From: Alkalicella caledoniensis
GTDB lineage: Bacteria; Bacillota; Proteinivoracia; Proteinivoracales; Proteinivoracaceae
Assembly: GCF_014467015.1 (NCBI RefSeq)
Contig: NZ_CP058559.1
Location: forward strand, 3,286,001 to 3,350,000
Reading direction: 5' to 3'
DNA: 64,000 nucleotides
Shown here: positions 24,851-33,143 of the stretch, piece after piece
Position numbering within the stretch: the stretch's first letter is position 1
Layout of the letters: each line of letters opens with the position of its first letter
Program-made: the position numbers and the translations under genes
Notes under the pieces: generated by a model
The model's database searches: none
Told to the model about the DNA's origin: nothing
What the model saw: the letters and a program-made list of their open reading frames with translations, nothing else

Positions 24851-26172
24851 GAACTGTTGATATAATTCTAAAAAAACGCATGGGAAAAGAATTAAGGGAG
24901 AATGAAATTGAATTTTTAATCCAAGGATACAACAATGGTGAAATACCAGATTACCAGATGTCTGCATTTGCAATGGCAGTCTATTTTAAGGGAATGACCT
25001 CACAAGAGACGGCTTATTTGACCAACAGTATTATATCTTCAGGGGATACCATAGACCTAAGTATGATTGAAGGGATAAAAATTGATAAACACTCCACAGG
25101 GGGTGTGGGCGATACCACCACTTTAGTGCTGGCCCCTTTAGTTGCGGCAGCAGGAGCTCCTGTGGCTAAAATGTCAGGAAGAGGGTTAGGGCATACAGGA
25201 GGAACACTAGATAAGCTAGAGGCCATTCCAGGCTTTAAGATTGATTTAAACAAAGAGGAATTTATAGATATTGTTAATACAACAAAAGCTGCTGTAATGG
25301 GACAAACAGCTAAACTTGCACCTGCCGATGGGAAACTCTATAGTTTAAGGGATGTAACCGCTACCGTTGACAGTATACCCTTAATTGCAAGCTCTATAAT
25401 GAGTAAAAAGCTCGCTGCAGGGGCTGACGGTATAGTATTGGATGTAAAAACCGGTGATGGAGCATTTATGAAAACCAAAGAAGACTCTTTCAGACTAGCC
25501 CAAGAAATGGTTGGTATTGGTACTCACTTAAATAAAGAAACAGTAGCTTTTATTACTGATATGGATCAGCCTTTAGGAGAAGCCATTGGAAACAGTTTAG
25601 AAGTTATTGAAGCCATAGAAACATTAAAAGGCAGAGGGCCAAAGGATTTATTGGAACTATGCCTTGAGTTAGGTGCTCAGATGTTAGTTATTGCAAAAAT
25701 TTATGAATCTGCTGGGGAAGCTAAAGTAAGGCTCCAGGAACTAATTGATGATGGAAGTGCCATTGAAAAACTTAAACAATTCATTGCAGCACAAGGTGGT
25801 AACCCCGAGGTCGTAAATGATTACCATCTGTTGCCTACGGCAAAAGAAAAGTTGGTTGTGTGTAGTGATGTTTGTGGATACGTCAGTAAAATTGAGTCTG
25901 AGGGATTAGGTACACTGGCTATGATTCTTGGTGCAGGCAGAGCGAAGAAGAGTGACCCTATAGATCACGGAGTTGGAATAGTAATTCATAAAAAAGTTGG
26001 TGATGAAGTAACCCAAGGAGAAAAAGTTGCCACACTATATGTAAATACTATTGTTAACGAAGAAGACTTAATAAATGAATGTTTAAATAAATTTACCTTC
26101 TCTGGAGAAAAAACAAAAAAACCAAAGCTAATATATGGGCTAGTTACAAAAGAGGGAATAAAAAAGTACTAG
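24847..26172 (+). CDS. pdp: Pyrimidine-nucleoside phosphorylase
   Basis: This 441-residue protein phosphorolyses uridine, thymidine and deoxyuridine. Motifs visible are KHSTGGVGD (phosphate and K+ site), KMSGRGLGHTGGTLDKLE and LKGRGP. The length fits the Pdp/DeoA family with its N-terminal helical domain, central domain and C-terminal alpha/beta domain. I start it at GTG 24847, overlapping the previous stop and preceded by AGAGGTG; an in-frame ATG at 24823 lies within the PNP coding region without an SD. It is the last gene of the deoB-PNP-PNP-pdp salvage operon. Confidence 0.94.
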   Translation: MRTVDIILKKRMGKELRENEIEFLIQGYNNGEIPDYQMSAFAMAVYFKGMTSQETAYLTNSIISSGDTIDLSMIEGIKIDKHSTGGVGDTTTLVLAPLVAAAGAPVAKMSGRGLGHTGGTLDKLEAIPGFKIDLNKEEFIDIVNTTKAAVMGQTAKLAPADGKLYSLRDVTATVDSIPLIASSIMSKKLAAGADGIVLDVKTGDGAFMKTKEDSFRLAQEMVGIGTHLNKETVAFITDMDQPLGEAIGNSLEVIEAIETLKGRGPKDLLELCLELGAQMLVIAKIYESAGEAKVRLQELIDDGSAIEKLKQFIAAQGGNPEVVNDYHLLPTAKEKLVVCSDVCGYVSKIESEGLGTLAMILGAGRAKKSDPIDHGVGIVIHKKVGDEVTQGEKVATLYVNTIVNEEDLINECLNKFTFSGEKTKKPKLIYGLVTKEGIKKY

Positions 26173-26295
26173 GAGTAACCCTCAACTGTTAACCTGCTTA
26201 CCCTATACAGGCTAAAATTTTATTAATAATTGGTATTATTTTCATAAATACGTGGAATTCTATTAATGAATTTTTTAGCCTAAGGAGGGTTTTTG

Positions 26296-27453
26296 GTGAA
26301 TAGTATGAAGAAAAGTCTGATTTTGTTTTTGTGTGTAGCTTTAACAATGGGTTTTAGTTCAGTTGTAAGTGCTAATGAATTTGAATTAAATAGTCATTCA
26401 GCGGTTCTAATGGAACAGTCTACTGGCAAAGTGATTTACGAAAAAAATCCCCATGACTCATTACCCCTTGCCAGTGTAACGAAAATTATGACCATGTTAC
26501 TGGCTTTAGAAGCTGTGGAGGAAGGTAAAGCCAGCTTAGATGATATGATGACAACCAGTAAAAGAGCCATGGATATGGGAGGAACTCAGATATTTTTAGA
26601 ACATGGCGATCAAATATCCCTGCGAGATGCACTTGTTGCAGTTACCGTGGGATCGGCAAATGATGCTTCAGTTGTAATAGCTGAACATATAGCTGGCAGT
26701 TATGAAGGGTTCATCGACAGAATGAACGAACGGGCATTAGAATTGGGTATGGAAAATACCAAATTTGTTAATTCCTCAGGACTACCTGTTGAAGGTGGTA
26801 GTAATATGAGCTCAGCTTACGATATAGCTCTAATGTCCAGGGAGTTATTAAAACATGAAATAGTTTATGAATGGACTACCATACAATGGGATACAAACTT
26901 CATGGGAAAGGTTTATTTATCTAACACTAACATGAAATTCCTTAGGAATTACCCTGGTGCAGATGGTTTGAAAACTGGCTGGACAACTGAAGCAGGATAC
27001 TGTGTGTCAGCCACAGCAAAGAGAGAAGATACTAGGTTTATAGTAGCCACCATGAAGTCAGAAAATCCTGATTTAAGACTTAAGGATGTTTCAACACTAT
27101 TAAACCATGGGTTCGGGTCTTATAAAACTGTAACCATCAACAAAAAAGGCGATATCATACAAACTGTTGAGGTTGATAAAGGAAAAAACCTGACAGTAGA
27201 TATAGTAGTAAAGGAAGATGTTTCTGCCCTTATGGATAGGAAACAACAAGAAAATGTAGAACATAGGGTTAATCTACCAGAAAAAATCCAGGCACCCCTT
27301 ACGAAAGGCCAAGTTGTAGGCAATATAGAAGTGCTTTATAATGATGAGGTAATAAAGACAGTTGAACTAATAGTGAATGAGGATATTGAAAAGGCAGGGG
27401 TTTTTAGCCTTATGGGTAGAATGTTTAAAAACATGCTAGAGCGGGTAAGATAA
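26296..27453 (+). CDS. dacF: D-alanyl-D-alanine carboxypeptidase DacF
   Basis: This roughly 385-residue penicillin-binding protein removes terminal D-Ala from peptidoglycan stems. An N-terminal signal peptide (about residues 4-26) is followed by the S11 peptidase domain: catalytic Ser60-x-x-Lys63 (SVTK), SAN in VGSANDAS and KTG in LKTGWT. A C-terminal beta domain and a short amphipathic tail suggest membrane anchoring. Its place directly upstream of spoIIAA-AB-sigF is the signature position of DacF, which trims spore cortex precursors. GTG 26296 is the best-spaced start behind AAGGAGGG; TTG 26293 and ATG 26305 are alternatives. A terminator separates it from spoIIAA. Confidence 0.92.
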   Translation: MNSMKKSLILFLCVALTMGFSSVVSANEFELNSHSAVLMEQSTGKVIYEKNPHDSLPLASVTKIMTMLLALEAVEEGKASLDDMMTTSKRAMDMGGTQIFLEHGDQISLRDALVAVTVGSANDASVVIAEHIAGSYEGFIDRMNERALELGMENTKFVNSSGLPVEGGSNMSSAYDIALMSRELLKHEIVYEWTTIQWDTNFMGKVYLSNTNMKFLRNYPGADGLKTGWTTEAGYCVSATAKREDTRFIVATMKSENPDLRLKDVSTLLNHGFGSYKTVTINKKGDIIQTVEVDKGKNLTVDIVVKEDVSALMDRKQQENVEHRVNLPEKIQAPLTKGQVVGNIEVLYNDEVIKTVELIVNEDIEKAGVFSLMGRMFKNMLERVR

Positions 27454-27477
27454 GGGAGCAATATGCTCCCTTTTTTG
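27454..27477 (+). terminator. Rho-independent terminator after dacF
   Basis: GGGAGCA and TGCTCCC form a perfect 7-bp stem with a 3-base loop, followed by TTTTTTG. It begins directly after the dacF stop. Confidence 0.9.
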
Positions 27478-27593
27478 TTTGATATTTATAGTTAGGCAGT
27501 TCACAGTGCAGATTAAAATCAGATGAATTATTTGAGATGTATGTTAATTACCGCAATATCAAATAGTCAATTAAATTCTTTTTGAAATTATGC

Positions 27594-27621
27594 AGGAAAT
27601 ATCCATTTTTTGGCGAAAAAT
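27594..27621 (+). promoter_or_regulatory. Sigma-H-like promoter before spoIIAA
   Basis: AGGAAAT (27594-27600) and GAAAAAT (27615-27621), 14 bases apart, resemble the sigma-H elements (AGGA-A/T-T and GAAT). B. subtilis spoIIA is transcribed by sigma-H with Spo0A. The same ATGCAGGAAATAT block occurs upstream of yqxD-sigA at 58120. Confidence 0.5.
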
Positions 27622-27658
27622 ATAAATAAAATAGTTACGCTAAAGGGGGATACTATTA

Positions 27659-28006
27659 ATGTTCGTAAATCTTAAATATGTTGATAAATTTTTGATTGTA
27701 CAGGTAAAAGGGGAACTGGACCATCACACTGCAGAGGAAATTAAAAACTCTGTAATGAAAGAACTAGAAAAGGAAATTGCCATAAACCTTATTATAGATT
27801 TTAGTGGTTTGAAATTTATGGATAGCTCCGGCATTGGAATGATCCTTGGTAGATACAAAGAAGTTCAAAAATTAGGTGGAAAGATGGCTATAACAGGGTT
27901 AAATAATACAGTGGAAAAAATAATCAAGCTATCTGGAATTCAGAAAATAATTGGTGTCTACAAAACCGCAGAGGAAGCTATTGCAAATTTGAAGGAGGAG
28001 AAATAG
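27659..28006 (+). CDS. spoIIAA: Anti-sigma-F factor antagonist SpoIIAA
   Basis: This 115-residue STAS-domain protein, when unphosphorylated, binds SpoIIAB and frees sigma-F in the forespore. The phosphorylation site lies in KFMDSSGIGM (Ser56-Ser57, equivalent to Ser58 of B. subtilis). It is the first gene of the spoIIAA-spoIIAB-sigF operon; spoIIAB begins directly after its stop. SD AAGGGGGA precedes the ATG. The length is normal. Confidence 0.96.
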   Translation: MFVNLKYVDKFLIVQVKGELDHHTAEEIKNSVMKELEKEIAINLIIDFSGLKFMDSSGIGMILGRYKEVQKLGGKMAITGLNNTVEKIIKLSGIQKIIGVYKTAEEAIANLKEEK

Positions 28007-28441
28007 ATGGAAAACTATATGGAGCTTATTATACCAAGTTACTCTAGAAACGAATCCTTTGCTAGATCAGTTGTTGGAGCTTTTTTAACACAGCTAGACC
28101 CTACATTAGACGAATTAAACGATGTAAAAACTGCTGTGTCAGAAGCAGTAACAAATGCTATAATACACGGGTATGGGAATAATGGAGGGGAAATCAGGAT
28201 TTTATCCAAAATTACAAATAATATTTTTGAAGTTAAAATTATAGATCAAGGGAAGGGCATAGAAGACATAGAACAGGCTAGGGAACCACTTTATACATCT
28301 AAACCTGAAATGGAAAGATCAGGCTTAGGTTTTTCTGTGATGGAAGGATTTATGGATGAAGTAGAGATTATTTCTAAAGTAGGGACTGGAACTCAAATAA
28401 CCCTGCGTAAGAAATTTAATAGTGTCCCCAGTGGACATTAG
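28007..28441 (+). CDS. spoIIAB: Anti-sigma-F factor / serine kinase SpoIIAB
   Basis: This 144-residue GHKL-type kinase binds sigma-F and phosphorylates SpoIIAA. The N box is in AVSEAVTNAIIHGY (near residue 45), the G1 box in IDQGKGIED and the G2 box in RSGLGFSVMEGF. SD AAGGAGGAG ends inside spoIIAA, and the ATG follows the spoIIAA stop directly. sigF begins 11 bases downstream. The length and order are those of B. subtilis. Confidence 0.96.
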   Translation: MENYMELIIPSYSRNESFARSVVGAFLTQLDPTLDELNDVKTAVSEAVTNAIIHGYGNNGGEIRILSKITNNIFEVKIIDQGKGIEDIEQAREPLYTSKPEMERSGLGFSVMEGFMDEVEIISKVGTGTQITLRKKFNSVPSGH

Positions 28442-28452
28442 GGTGCTTTGAC

Positions 28453-29211
28453 ATGTGGGAGAGTATAAGGGATAAAATTACTCAGTATCCTCCATTAAGC
28501 CATGAAGAGGAAATAGAACTGTTTTTGCAAATAAGCCAGGGGGATTTAAAGGCTAGAGAAAGATTTCTGAATCATAACCTAAGATTAGTTGCAAAACTGG
28601 TAGAAAGATATAAAGGCGTCTATGACGAAGAAGATCTTTTTCAGATAGGTTCAATAGGATTATTAAAGGCAATAGATGGATTTGATCACCAGCATGGTAC
28701 AAAATTTTCAACATACGCAGTTCCTAAAATTCTAGGAGAAATAAAAATGTATTTCAGAGATAACAACCCTGTTAAATTAAGTAGGCAGCAGGTTACTATA
28801 TCCAGACTTGTTAAGGACTCTCAAGAACACCTGACAGCAGAGTTAGGAAGGACTCCAAAAATCAGTGAAATAGCAAGCAAATTAAATGTCAGTATTGAAG
28901 AAGTTGTAATGGCTATGGAGTCTTCTAGGAGTATGACATCCTTAGAGCAACCCATGGGGGATGATAGTGAACTAACTTTAAAAGACCTTATAGCTGACCT
29001 TAAATTTGATGAGTATGTAGATAATAAACTTTTATTAAAAGAGATTTTTTCAAAGCTAGATGCTGTTGAGAAAAAAATTATTATTTTGAGATATTTTCAG
29101 GAGAAATCTCAACAGCAAATAGCGGATTTGCTATCAATAAATCAAGTACAAGTTTCACGTTTAGAACGAAAAATAATAGAAAAATTAAAACAGGCCTATA
29201 ATAAGGTATAA
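28453..29211 (+). CDS. sigF: Forespore-specific RNA polymerase sigma factor SigF
   Basis: This 252-residue sigma-70 family factor directs early forespore genes. Region 2 is seen in HNLRLVAKLVERYK, DLFQIGSIGLLKAIDGFD and FSTYAVPKILGEIK; region 3 in SRLVKDSQ; region 4 with the helix-turn-helix in SQQQIADLLSINQVQVSRLE. ATG at 28453 has no strong SD of its own (GGGTGC), so it may depend on coupling to spoIIAB. Its 3' end forms one arm of the terminator. Confidence 0.96.
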   Translation: MWESIRDKITQYPPLSHEEEIELFLQISQGDLKARERFLNHNLRLVAKLVERYKGVYDEEDLFQIGSIGLLKAIDGFDHQHGTKFSTYAVPKILGEIKMYFRDNNPVKLSRQQVTISRLVKDSQEHLTAELGRTPKISEIASKLNVSIEEVVMAMESSRSMTSLEQPMGDDSELTLKDLIADLKFDEYVDNKLLLKEIFSKLDAVEKKIIILRYFQEKSQQQIADLLSINQVQVSRLERKIIEKLKQAYNKV

Positions 29212-29248
29212 CCTTGAGTTGAAATCGAGGTTATACCTTATTATTTTT
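29201..29248 (+). terminator. Terminator of the spoIIA operon
   Basis: ATAAGGTATAACCT (29201-29214, overlapping the sigF stop) is the reverse complement of AGGTTATACCTTAT (29228-29241). TTATTTTT follows. Confidence 0.8.
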
Positions 29249-29277
29249 ATGGAATACTACTAATGGAGGCGTTTTAA

Positions 29278-29445
29278 ATGACTAAGAAAATGTACAAATT
29301 AATATTTATAATTACATTGTTTCTTTTAATAATAAGCGCTACAGCTATTTTTATATATAGGCCTACCCCTTCAGATGAAGAAATTCCTAGAGGTAGTAAA
29401 AGAGTGGAAAAAGAACACAAGGTTGAGACAAAAGAAGTGTGCTAG
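29278..29445 (+). CDS. 55-residue membrane protein between sigF and spoVAA
   Basis: ATG at 29278 follows SD AATGGAGGCG; the frame runs 55 codons to TAG at 29443-29445. The product starts MTKKMYKLIFIITLFLL, has one transmembrane segment (about residues 8-27) and a charged, extracytoplasmic or intermembrane tail ending VETKEVC. The spoVAA GTG start lies inside its last codons (7-base overlap), so spoVAA is translationally coupled to it. I do not recognise the family. Position suggests a spore-membrane component made with the SpoVA proteins; that is inference. Confidence 0.6.
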   Translation: MTKKMYKLIFIITLFLLIISATAIFIYRPTPSDEEIPRGSKRVEKEHKVETKEVC

Positions 29446-29945
29446 TATATCTAAAGTTTAAAGAAAAGGTAATTATATATGAAGGGCATGACTTATTACT
29501 AAGGGATATAGCTGATATAGTAGTAGCTGAAGCGGAAGTTAATAATCAATTACAACAATTCAAATTAGGGTTATTAGATACAAAGAATAAAGGTACTCAG
29601 AAGCTGTTTTCCATTGATATAATCCAAAGAATCTTAGAGAATTTCCCAGATTTAAATCTTGATTTAATTGGAAAAGATGAGATAAACATAGAAATTATTA
29701 CACAGAACTACTCAAACAGATGCTTAGTTATTGTTTTTACCTTGGTGCTTGCTTTTAGTCTAATTTTGATAGTAACTACACCTTTTCAACGGTATATTTA
29801 TTATACAGGACTTGCCTTAGGTCTAATTATATTTTTTTATAGCATTGGGAAAGATATAAAAAGAGCAGAGTATGACATAATTGCTAGTGAAGAATTTGAA
29901 AGTTGCTACCAGTTAGAAGAACGATCTGCTCAAAAAGACAAATAG
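29439..29945 (+). CDS. spoVAA: Stage V sporulation protein AA (short form)
   Basis: This 168-residue protein has an N-terminal domain with the SpoVAA pattern (VYLKFKEKV, LLLRDIADIV, IIQRILENFPDL, LIGKDEINIEI), then two membrane helices near residues 98-132. SpoVAA of B. subtilis has about 206 residues, so this version is shorter at the C-terminus. SpoVA proteins move dipicolinic acid in sporulation and germination. The GTG start at 29439 overlaps the preceding 55-codon gene. spoVAB does not follow; a dodecin gene takes its place. Confidence 0.78.
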   Translation: MLVYLKFKEKVIIYEGHDLLLRDIADIVVAEAEVNNQLQQFKLGLLDTKNKGTQKLFSIDIIQRILENFPDLNLDLIGKDEINIEIITQNYSNRCLVIVFTLVLAFSLILIVTTPFQRYIYYTGLALGLIIFFYSIGKDIKRAEYDIIASEEFESCYQLEERSAQKDK

Positions 29946-29963
29946 GGCAAAGGAGGCTAACTT

Positions 29964-30164
29964 ATGTCAGTTGTGAAAGTTATTGAATTAGTAGGCGACT
30001 CTAACCAATCTTGGGAAGATGCTGCAAGTAAAGCCATATCGAGAGCACAAGATAGTGTAGATGGAATTACAGGTGTTGAAATAAAGAGAATGACTGCAGT
30101 TGTCCAAGACGGGAAAATTGTAGAATACAAAACAAATCTAGACGTGGCTTTCGAAGTGAAATAA
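29964..30164 (+). CDS. Dodecin family flavin-binding protein
   Basis: This 66-residue protein has the dodecin pattern: VVKVIELVGDSNQSWEDAA, a helix, then VKRM-like and YKTNLDVAFEV strands. The Trp in SWEDA is the flavin-stacking residue of bacterial dodecins. Dodecins form hollow dodecamers that store FMN or riboflavin. SD AAAGGAGG precedes the ATG. It lies 18 bases after spoVAA, in the place usually held by spoVAB, and is followed by a terminator. Confidence 0.92.
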   Translation: MSVVKVIELVGDSNQSWEDAASKAISRAQDSVDGITGVEIKRMTAVVQDGKIVEYKTNLDVAFEVK

Positions 30165-30170
30165 TCTACA

Positions 30171-30196
30171 AAAACCGAGTAACCCTCGGTTTTTTA
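30171..30196 (+). terminator. Terminator after the dodecin gene
   Basis: AAAACCGAG and CTCGGTTTT form a 9-bp stem with a TAACC loop, followed by more T. It splits spoVAA-dodecin from spoVAC and later genes, so spoVAC must have its own promoter in 30197-30310; I could not identify it confidently. Confidence 0.88.
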
Positions 30197-30314
30197 TATT
30201 TATTAACTAATTGACCTTACCCTGAGCTAAAGCAGTATAAAGCTTTTTAGAATATTTAACTATCGTTTAGGTGAAAATATTTTTAGACTTATTTAGGGAA
30301 GGTAGGGTAACTTT

Positions 30315-30782
30315 ATGTCTAGTAAGAAACAAAATCAAATAAAACAGCAGAAGAAACAACAAGAATACAAGACTATGATTCAAAAAAAACAACCTAAACC
30401 CCCAGTGTTAAAAAACTGTTTTAATGCATTTTGGGTAGGTGGAAGTATATGTTTAGCTGGGCAGTTTCTTCAAACCTTTTATGCTAACGCCCTAGGTATG
30501 GATATCAAAGAAGCATCAAATCCCACAGTAGCCACTGTTATATTTATTGGAGGCCTATTAACAGGGTTAGGGATATTTGATAACATAGGGAAGTTTGCTG
30601 GGGCTGGCACTGCAGTACCAGTCACAGGGTTTGCTAACTCCATGGTTAGTGCAGCAATGGAATTTAAACGGGAAGGATTGGTGTTGGGTATAGGAAGTAA
30701 AATGTTTATATTAGCGGGCTCTGTTATAGTCTTCGGTGTTGTTACAGCTTTTGTAGTTGGTTTAATTTCTGCAATTATTTAG
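30315..30782 (+). CDS. spoVAC: Stage V sporulation protein AC
   Basis: This 155-residue membrane protein has a charged N-terminal tail (Lys/Gln-rich, residues 1-33) and about four hydrophobic segments. The family stretch FAGAGTAVPVTGFANSMVSAAMEF is clear near residue 95. SpoVAC forms a mechanosensitive-type channel involved in dipicolinic acid passage in the spore inner membrane. Its start at 30315 is preceded by AAGGTAGGG. spoVAD follows after 13 bases. Confidence 0.95.
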   Translation: MSSKKQNQIKQQKKQQEYKTMIQKKQPKPPVLKNCFNAFWVGGSICLAGQFLQTFYANALGMDIKEASNPTVATVIFIGGLLTGLGIFDNIGKFAGAGTAVPVTGFANSMVSAAMEFKREGLVLGIGSKMFILAGSVIVFGVVTAFVVGLISAII

Positions 30783-30795
30783 GAGGTAATTCCAA

Positions 30796-31815
30796 ATGGT
30801 TACAAAAATATCGGATAAGAAATCTAAGAAATTAGGTAAGAGTACATATCAGTTTGAAAACCCACCGACTATTATTTCAAGTGCAACTGTAACTGGCCCA
30901 AAGGAGGGAGTAGGCCCCTACGGAAAATACTTTGACAAAGTTTACGGTGACACAATTATAGGTGAAAAGAGTTTTGAAAAAGCAGAAGCCAAAATGATGG
31001 AGGATGCTGTAAATTTAGCAATGCAAAAGGGAGATGTTACTGAAAAAGACATCGACGTTTTTCTAGCTGGTGACTTGTTAAATCAAACAATAACCTCAAA
31101 CTTCAATGCCCTTCAGTTAGGCATACCCTTTTTAGGACTTTATGGAGCGTGCTCAACCTTTGTGGAATCAATCCTATTGGCATCCATGTTAATTGATGGA
31201 AATTTTGCCAAAAAAGCTTTAATAGCAACATCTAGTCACAACTCTTCTGCAGAAAGGCAATACCGATTTCCAACTGAATATGGTGGTCAGCGTCCTCCCT
31301 ACTCACAACACACAGTAACTGGTTCAGGAAGTGCTGTTTTAGCATATGCGGGTATTGGGCCTAAAGTTACCCATGGAACCATAGGTAAAGTAATGGATAT
31401 GGGCATCAAAGATCCTTGGAACATGGGGGCTGCCATGGCTCCAGCTGCAGCAGATACCATAGTAAACATTTTCAATGATACAAATACGACTCCCGATGAT
31501 TATGATCTCTTAGTTACAGGAGATCTAGGCCTATTTGGCAGTAAAATAAATGAAGAACTTATTGCCTCACAAGGTATTGATATAAGCAAAATATACCAGG
31601 ATTGTGGAGCAGAAATATTTGATTCAACTCAAGATACCCATTCTGGAGGAAGTGGTTGTGCATGTTGTACAGTTATGTCCCTAGGCTACTTCTTAAAACA
31701 AGATAAGTATAGGAAAATCATAGTAGTGGCAACAGGAGCACTACATAGTCCTACCACATATCAGCAGGGCGAAAATATACCAACAATTGCCCATGGGATC
31801 ATAATACAGAAATAG
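30796..31815 (+). CDS. spoVAD: Stage V sporulation protein AD
   Basis: This 339-residue soluble protein of thiolase-like fold binds dipicolinic acid. Family segments are GPKEGVGPYGKYFDKVYGD near residue 35, LYGACSTFVES near residue 115 and DTHSGGSGCACCTVM near residue 279. SD TAGGAGG precedes the ATG. It sits between spoVAC and spoVAE, the universal SpoVA core order in spore formers, and is separated from spoVAE by 12 bases. Confidence 0.96.
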   Translation: MVTKISDKKSKKLGKSTYQFENPPTIISSATVTGPKEGVGPYGKYFDKVYGDTIIGEKSFEKAEAKMMEDAVNLAMQKGDVTEKDIDVFLAGDLLNQTITSNFNALQLGIPFLGLYGACSTFVESILLASMLIDGNFAKKALIATSSHNSSAERQYRFPTEYGGQRPPYSQHTVTGSGSAVLAYAGIGPKVTHGTIGKVMDMGIKDPWNMGAAMAPAAADTIVNIFNDTNTTPDDYDLLVTGDLGLFGSKINEELIASQGIDISKIYQDCGAEIFDSTQDTHSGGSGCACCTVMSLGYFLKQDKYRKIIVVATGALHSPTTYQQGENIPTIAHGIIIQK

Positions 31816-31827
31816 GAGGGAAAATTT

Positions 31828-32181
31828 GTGAATATATACTTGGCAGCTTTTTTAGTAGGTGGATTATTCTGTGTTATAGGCCAGCTGTTATTAGACCTTA
31901 CTACACTAACTCCTGCACATATTTTGTCGGGCTTTGTGGTGGTCGGTGGTATTTTAGGGGGTCTTGGTCTTTATCCAAAGCTTATTGAGTTTGCAGGAGC
32001 TGGTGCTAGTTTGCCGATTTCGAGTTTTGGCAATGCGTTGGCTCAAGGGGCTATGGCCGAAGCTAAACGGACAGGGGTTATAGGGGTATTAACGGGGATG
32101 TTTGAGCTTACAAGTACTGGTATTACAGCAGCCATTGTTTTTGCCTTTTTCTTTGCTTTAATATTTAACCCTAAGGGATAA
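31828..32181 (+). CDS. spoVAE: Stage V sporulation protein AE (membrane, SpoVAEb type)
   Basis: This 117-residue membrane protein has about three hydrophobic segments. It is paralogous to SpoVAC, sharing the EFAGAGASLPISSFGNALAQGAM stretch near residue 50. It starts at GTG 31828 behind TAGGAGGG. SpoVAC, SpoVAD and SpoVAE form the minimal SpoVA set found in Clostridia. It acts in the spore inner membrane. The next gene starts two bases after its stop. Confidence 0.93.
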   Translation: MNIYLAAFLVGGLFCVIGQLLLDLTTLTPAHILSGFVVVGGILGGLGLYPKLIEFAGAGASLPISSFGNALAQGAMAEAKRTGVIGVLTGMFELTSTGITAAIVFAFFFALIFNPKG

Positions 32182-32183
32182 AT

Positions 32184-32561
32184 ATGCTTACTTTGGATAT
32201 ACTAGGTACTTTGATAACACTTTTACTGATGGATATATTTAACTGGAAGAAGGTTTTTACTGCTGTTTTAGTTATGAATTTAATTACCCTTCTAATAGCT
32301 TTATTTTTAAAAACTGAATTTAGCTTTTTTAACATTGGGGGTATATTTAGTTATGTTGAAACTAATGGAGGCATACATTGGTTCATAAATTTGGTCCCAT
32401 TTTTTACGGGAATTATTCTTGCCCAAAGTATTGATAGAGAGAACTTTGACCTAAGAATATTGATACCTTGGCAGTATAAGAACACATGGAATGCAGTGTT
32501 TTATAAATTGGGTTTTTACAGCTTGTTTTACCAGATCACAAAAATTATGTTGAGGGGGTAG
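32184..32561 (+). CDS. Unrecognised membrane protein inside the spoVA operon
   Basis: This 125-residue protein has three to four hydrophobic segments (about residues 4-17, 25-41, 65-79) and a basic, aromatic C-terminus. I do not recognise its family and it does not resemble SpoVAB. It begins two bases after the spoVAE stop and ends six bases before the soluble SpoVAEa gene, so it is certainly co-transcribed with the spoVA genes. Its ATG depends on SD-like AAGGGA inside spoVAE. A spore-membrane role is inferred from position only. Confidence 0.7.
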   Translation: MLTLDILGTLITLLLMDIFNWKKVFTAVLVMNLITLLIALFLKTEFSFFNIGGIFSYVETNGGIHWFINLVPFFTGIILAQSIDRENFDLRILIPWQYKNTWNAVFYKLGFYSLFYQITKIMLRG

Positions 32562-32567
32562 GATTGA

Positions 32568-33125
32568 ATGAAAAAGAAAATCATCATAGTAACAGATGGG
32601 GATAATGTGGCAAAAAGAGCAGTGGAAAGAGCCACAGAACAACTAGGTGGCAGATGTATCTCTGCTTCACACGGCAACCCAACAAAATTAACTGGACCGC
32701 AGATTGCAAGCCTTATAGAAAAGTCTAAAGGTGATCCCATAGTAGTAATGGTTGATGATAGAGGGCAGGCAGGGGAAGGTAGGGGTGAAAGGGTTACTGA
32801 GTATCTGGTCAATCATACAGATATTGAAGTCATTGGGGCATTAGCTGTAGCTTCTAACAGTCCTTATGTGGAAGGAATCACACCTGATGTTTCTATTACA
32901 AATCAAGGGAATATAATAGATGGGGCAGTGGATAAAGATGGGCAACCAGCTAATGAAGAATTGATTTTTGGAGATACCGTGGAAAACTTAGAACTACTTG
33001 GTGTTGAGCATGTTATTGGTATTGGAGATATAGGTAAAATGTGTGGGAAAGATGATTTGCGAAAAGGAGTACCTATTACTTTAAAGGCTCTTAAGGAGAT
33101 ATTAAGTCGCAATAATTATAATTAG
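32568..33125 (+). CDS. spoVAEA: Stage V sporulation protein AE, soluble form (SpoVAEa)
   Basis: This 185-residue soluble protein matches SpoVAEa: it begins KKKIIIVTDGDNVAKRAVE, then has SHGNPTKLTG, VMVDDRGQAGEGRGE and the long GxGDIGKM segment near residue 155. It has no membrane helices and is thought to associate with SpoVAD and the germinant receptor network. SD AGGGGGTAGG precedes the ATG at 32568. spoVAF follows after 18 bases, as in bacilli. Confidence 0.9.
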   Translation: MKKKIIIVTDGDNVAKRAVERATEQLGGRCISASHGNPTKLTGPQIASLIEKSKGDPIVVMVDDRGQAGEGRGERVTEYLVNHTDIEVIGALAVASNSPYVEGITPDVSITNQGNIIDGAVDKDGQPANEELIFGDTVENLELLGVEHVIGIGDIGKMCGKDDLRKGVPITLKALKEILSRNNYN

Positions 33126-33143
33126 TATAAGCGGGGGATAAAG

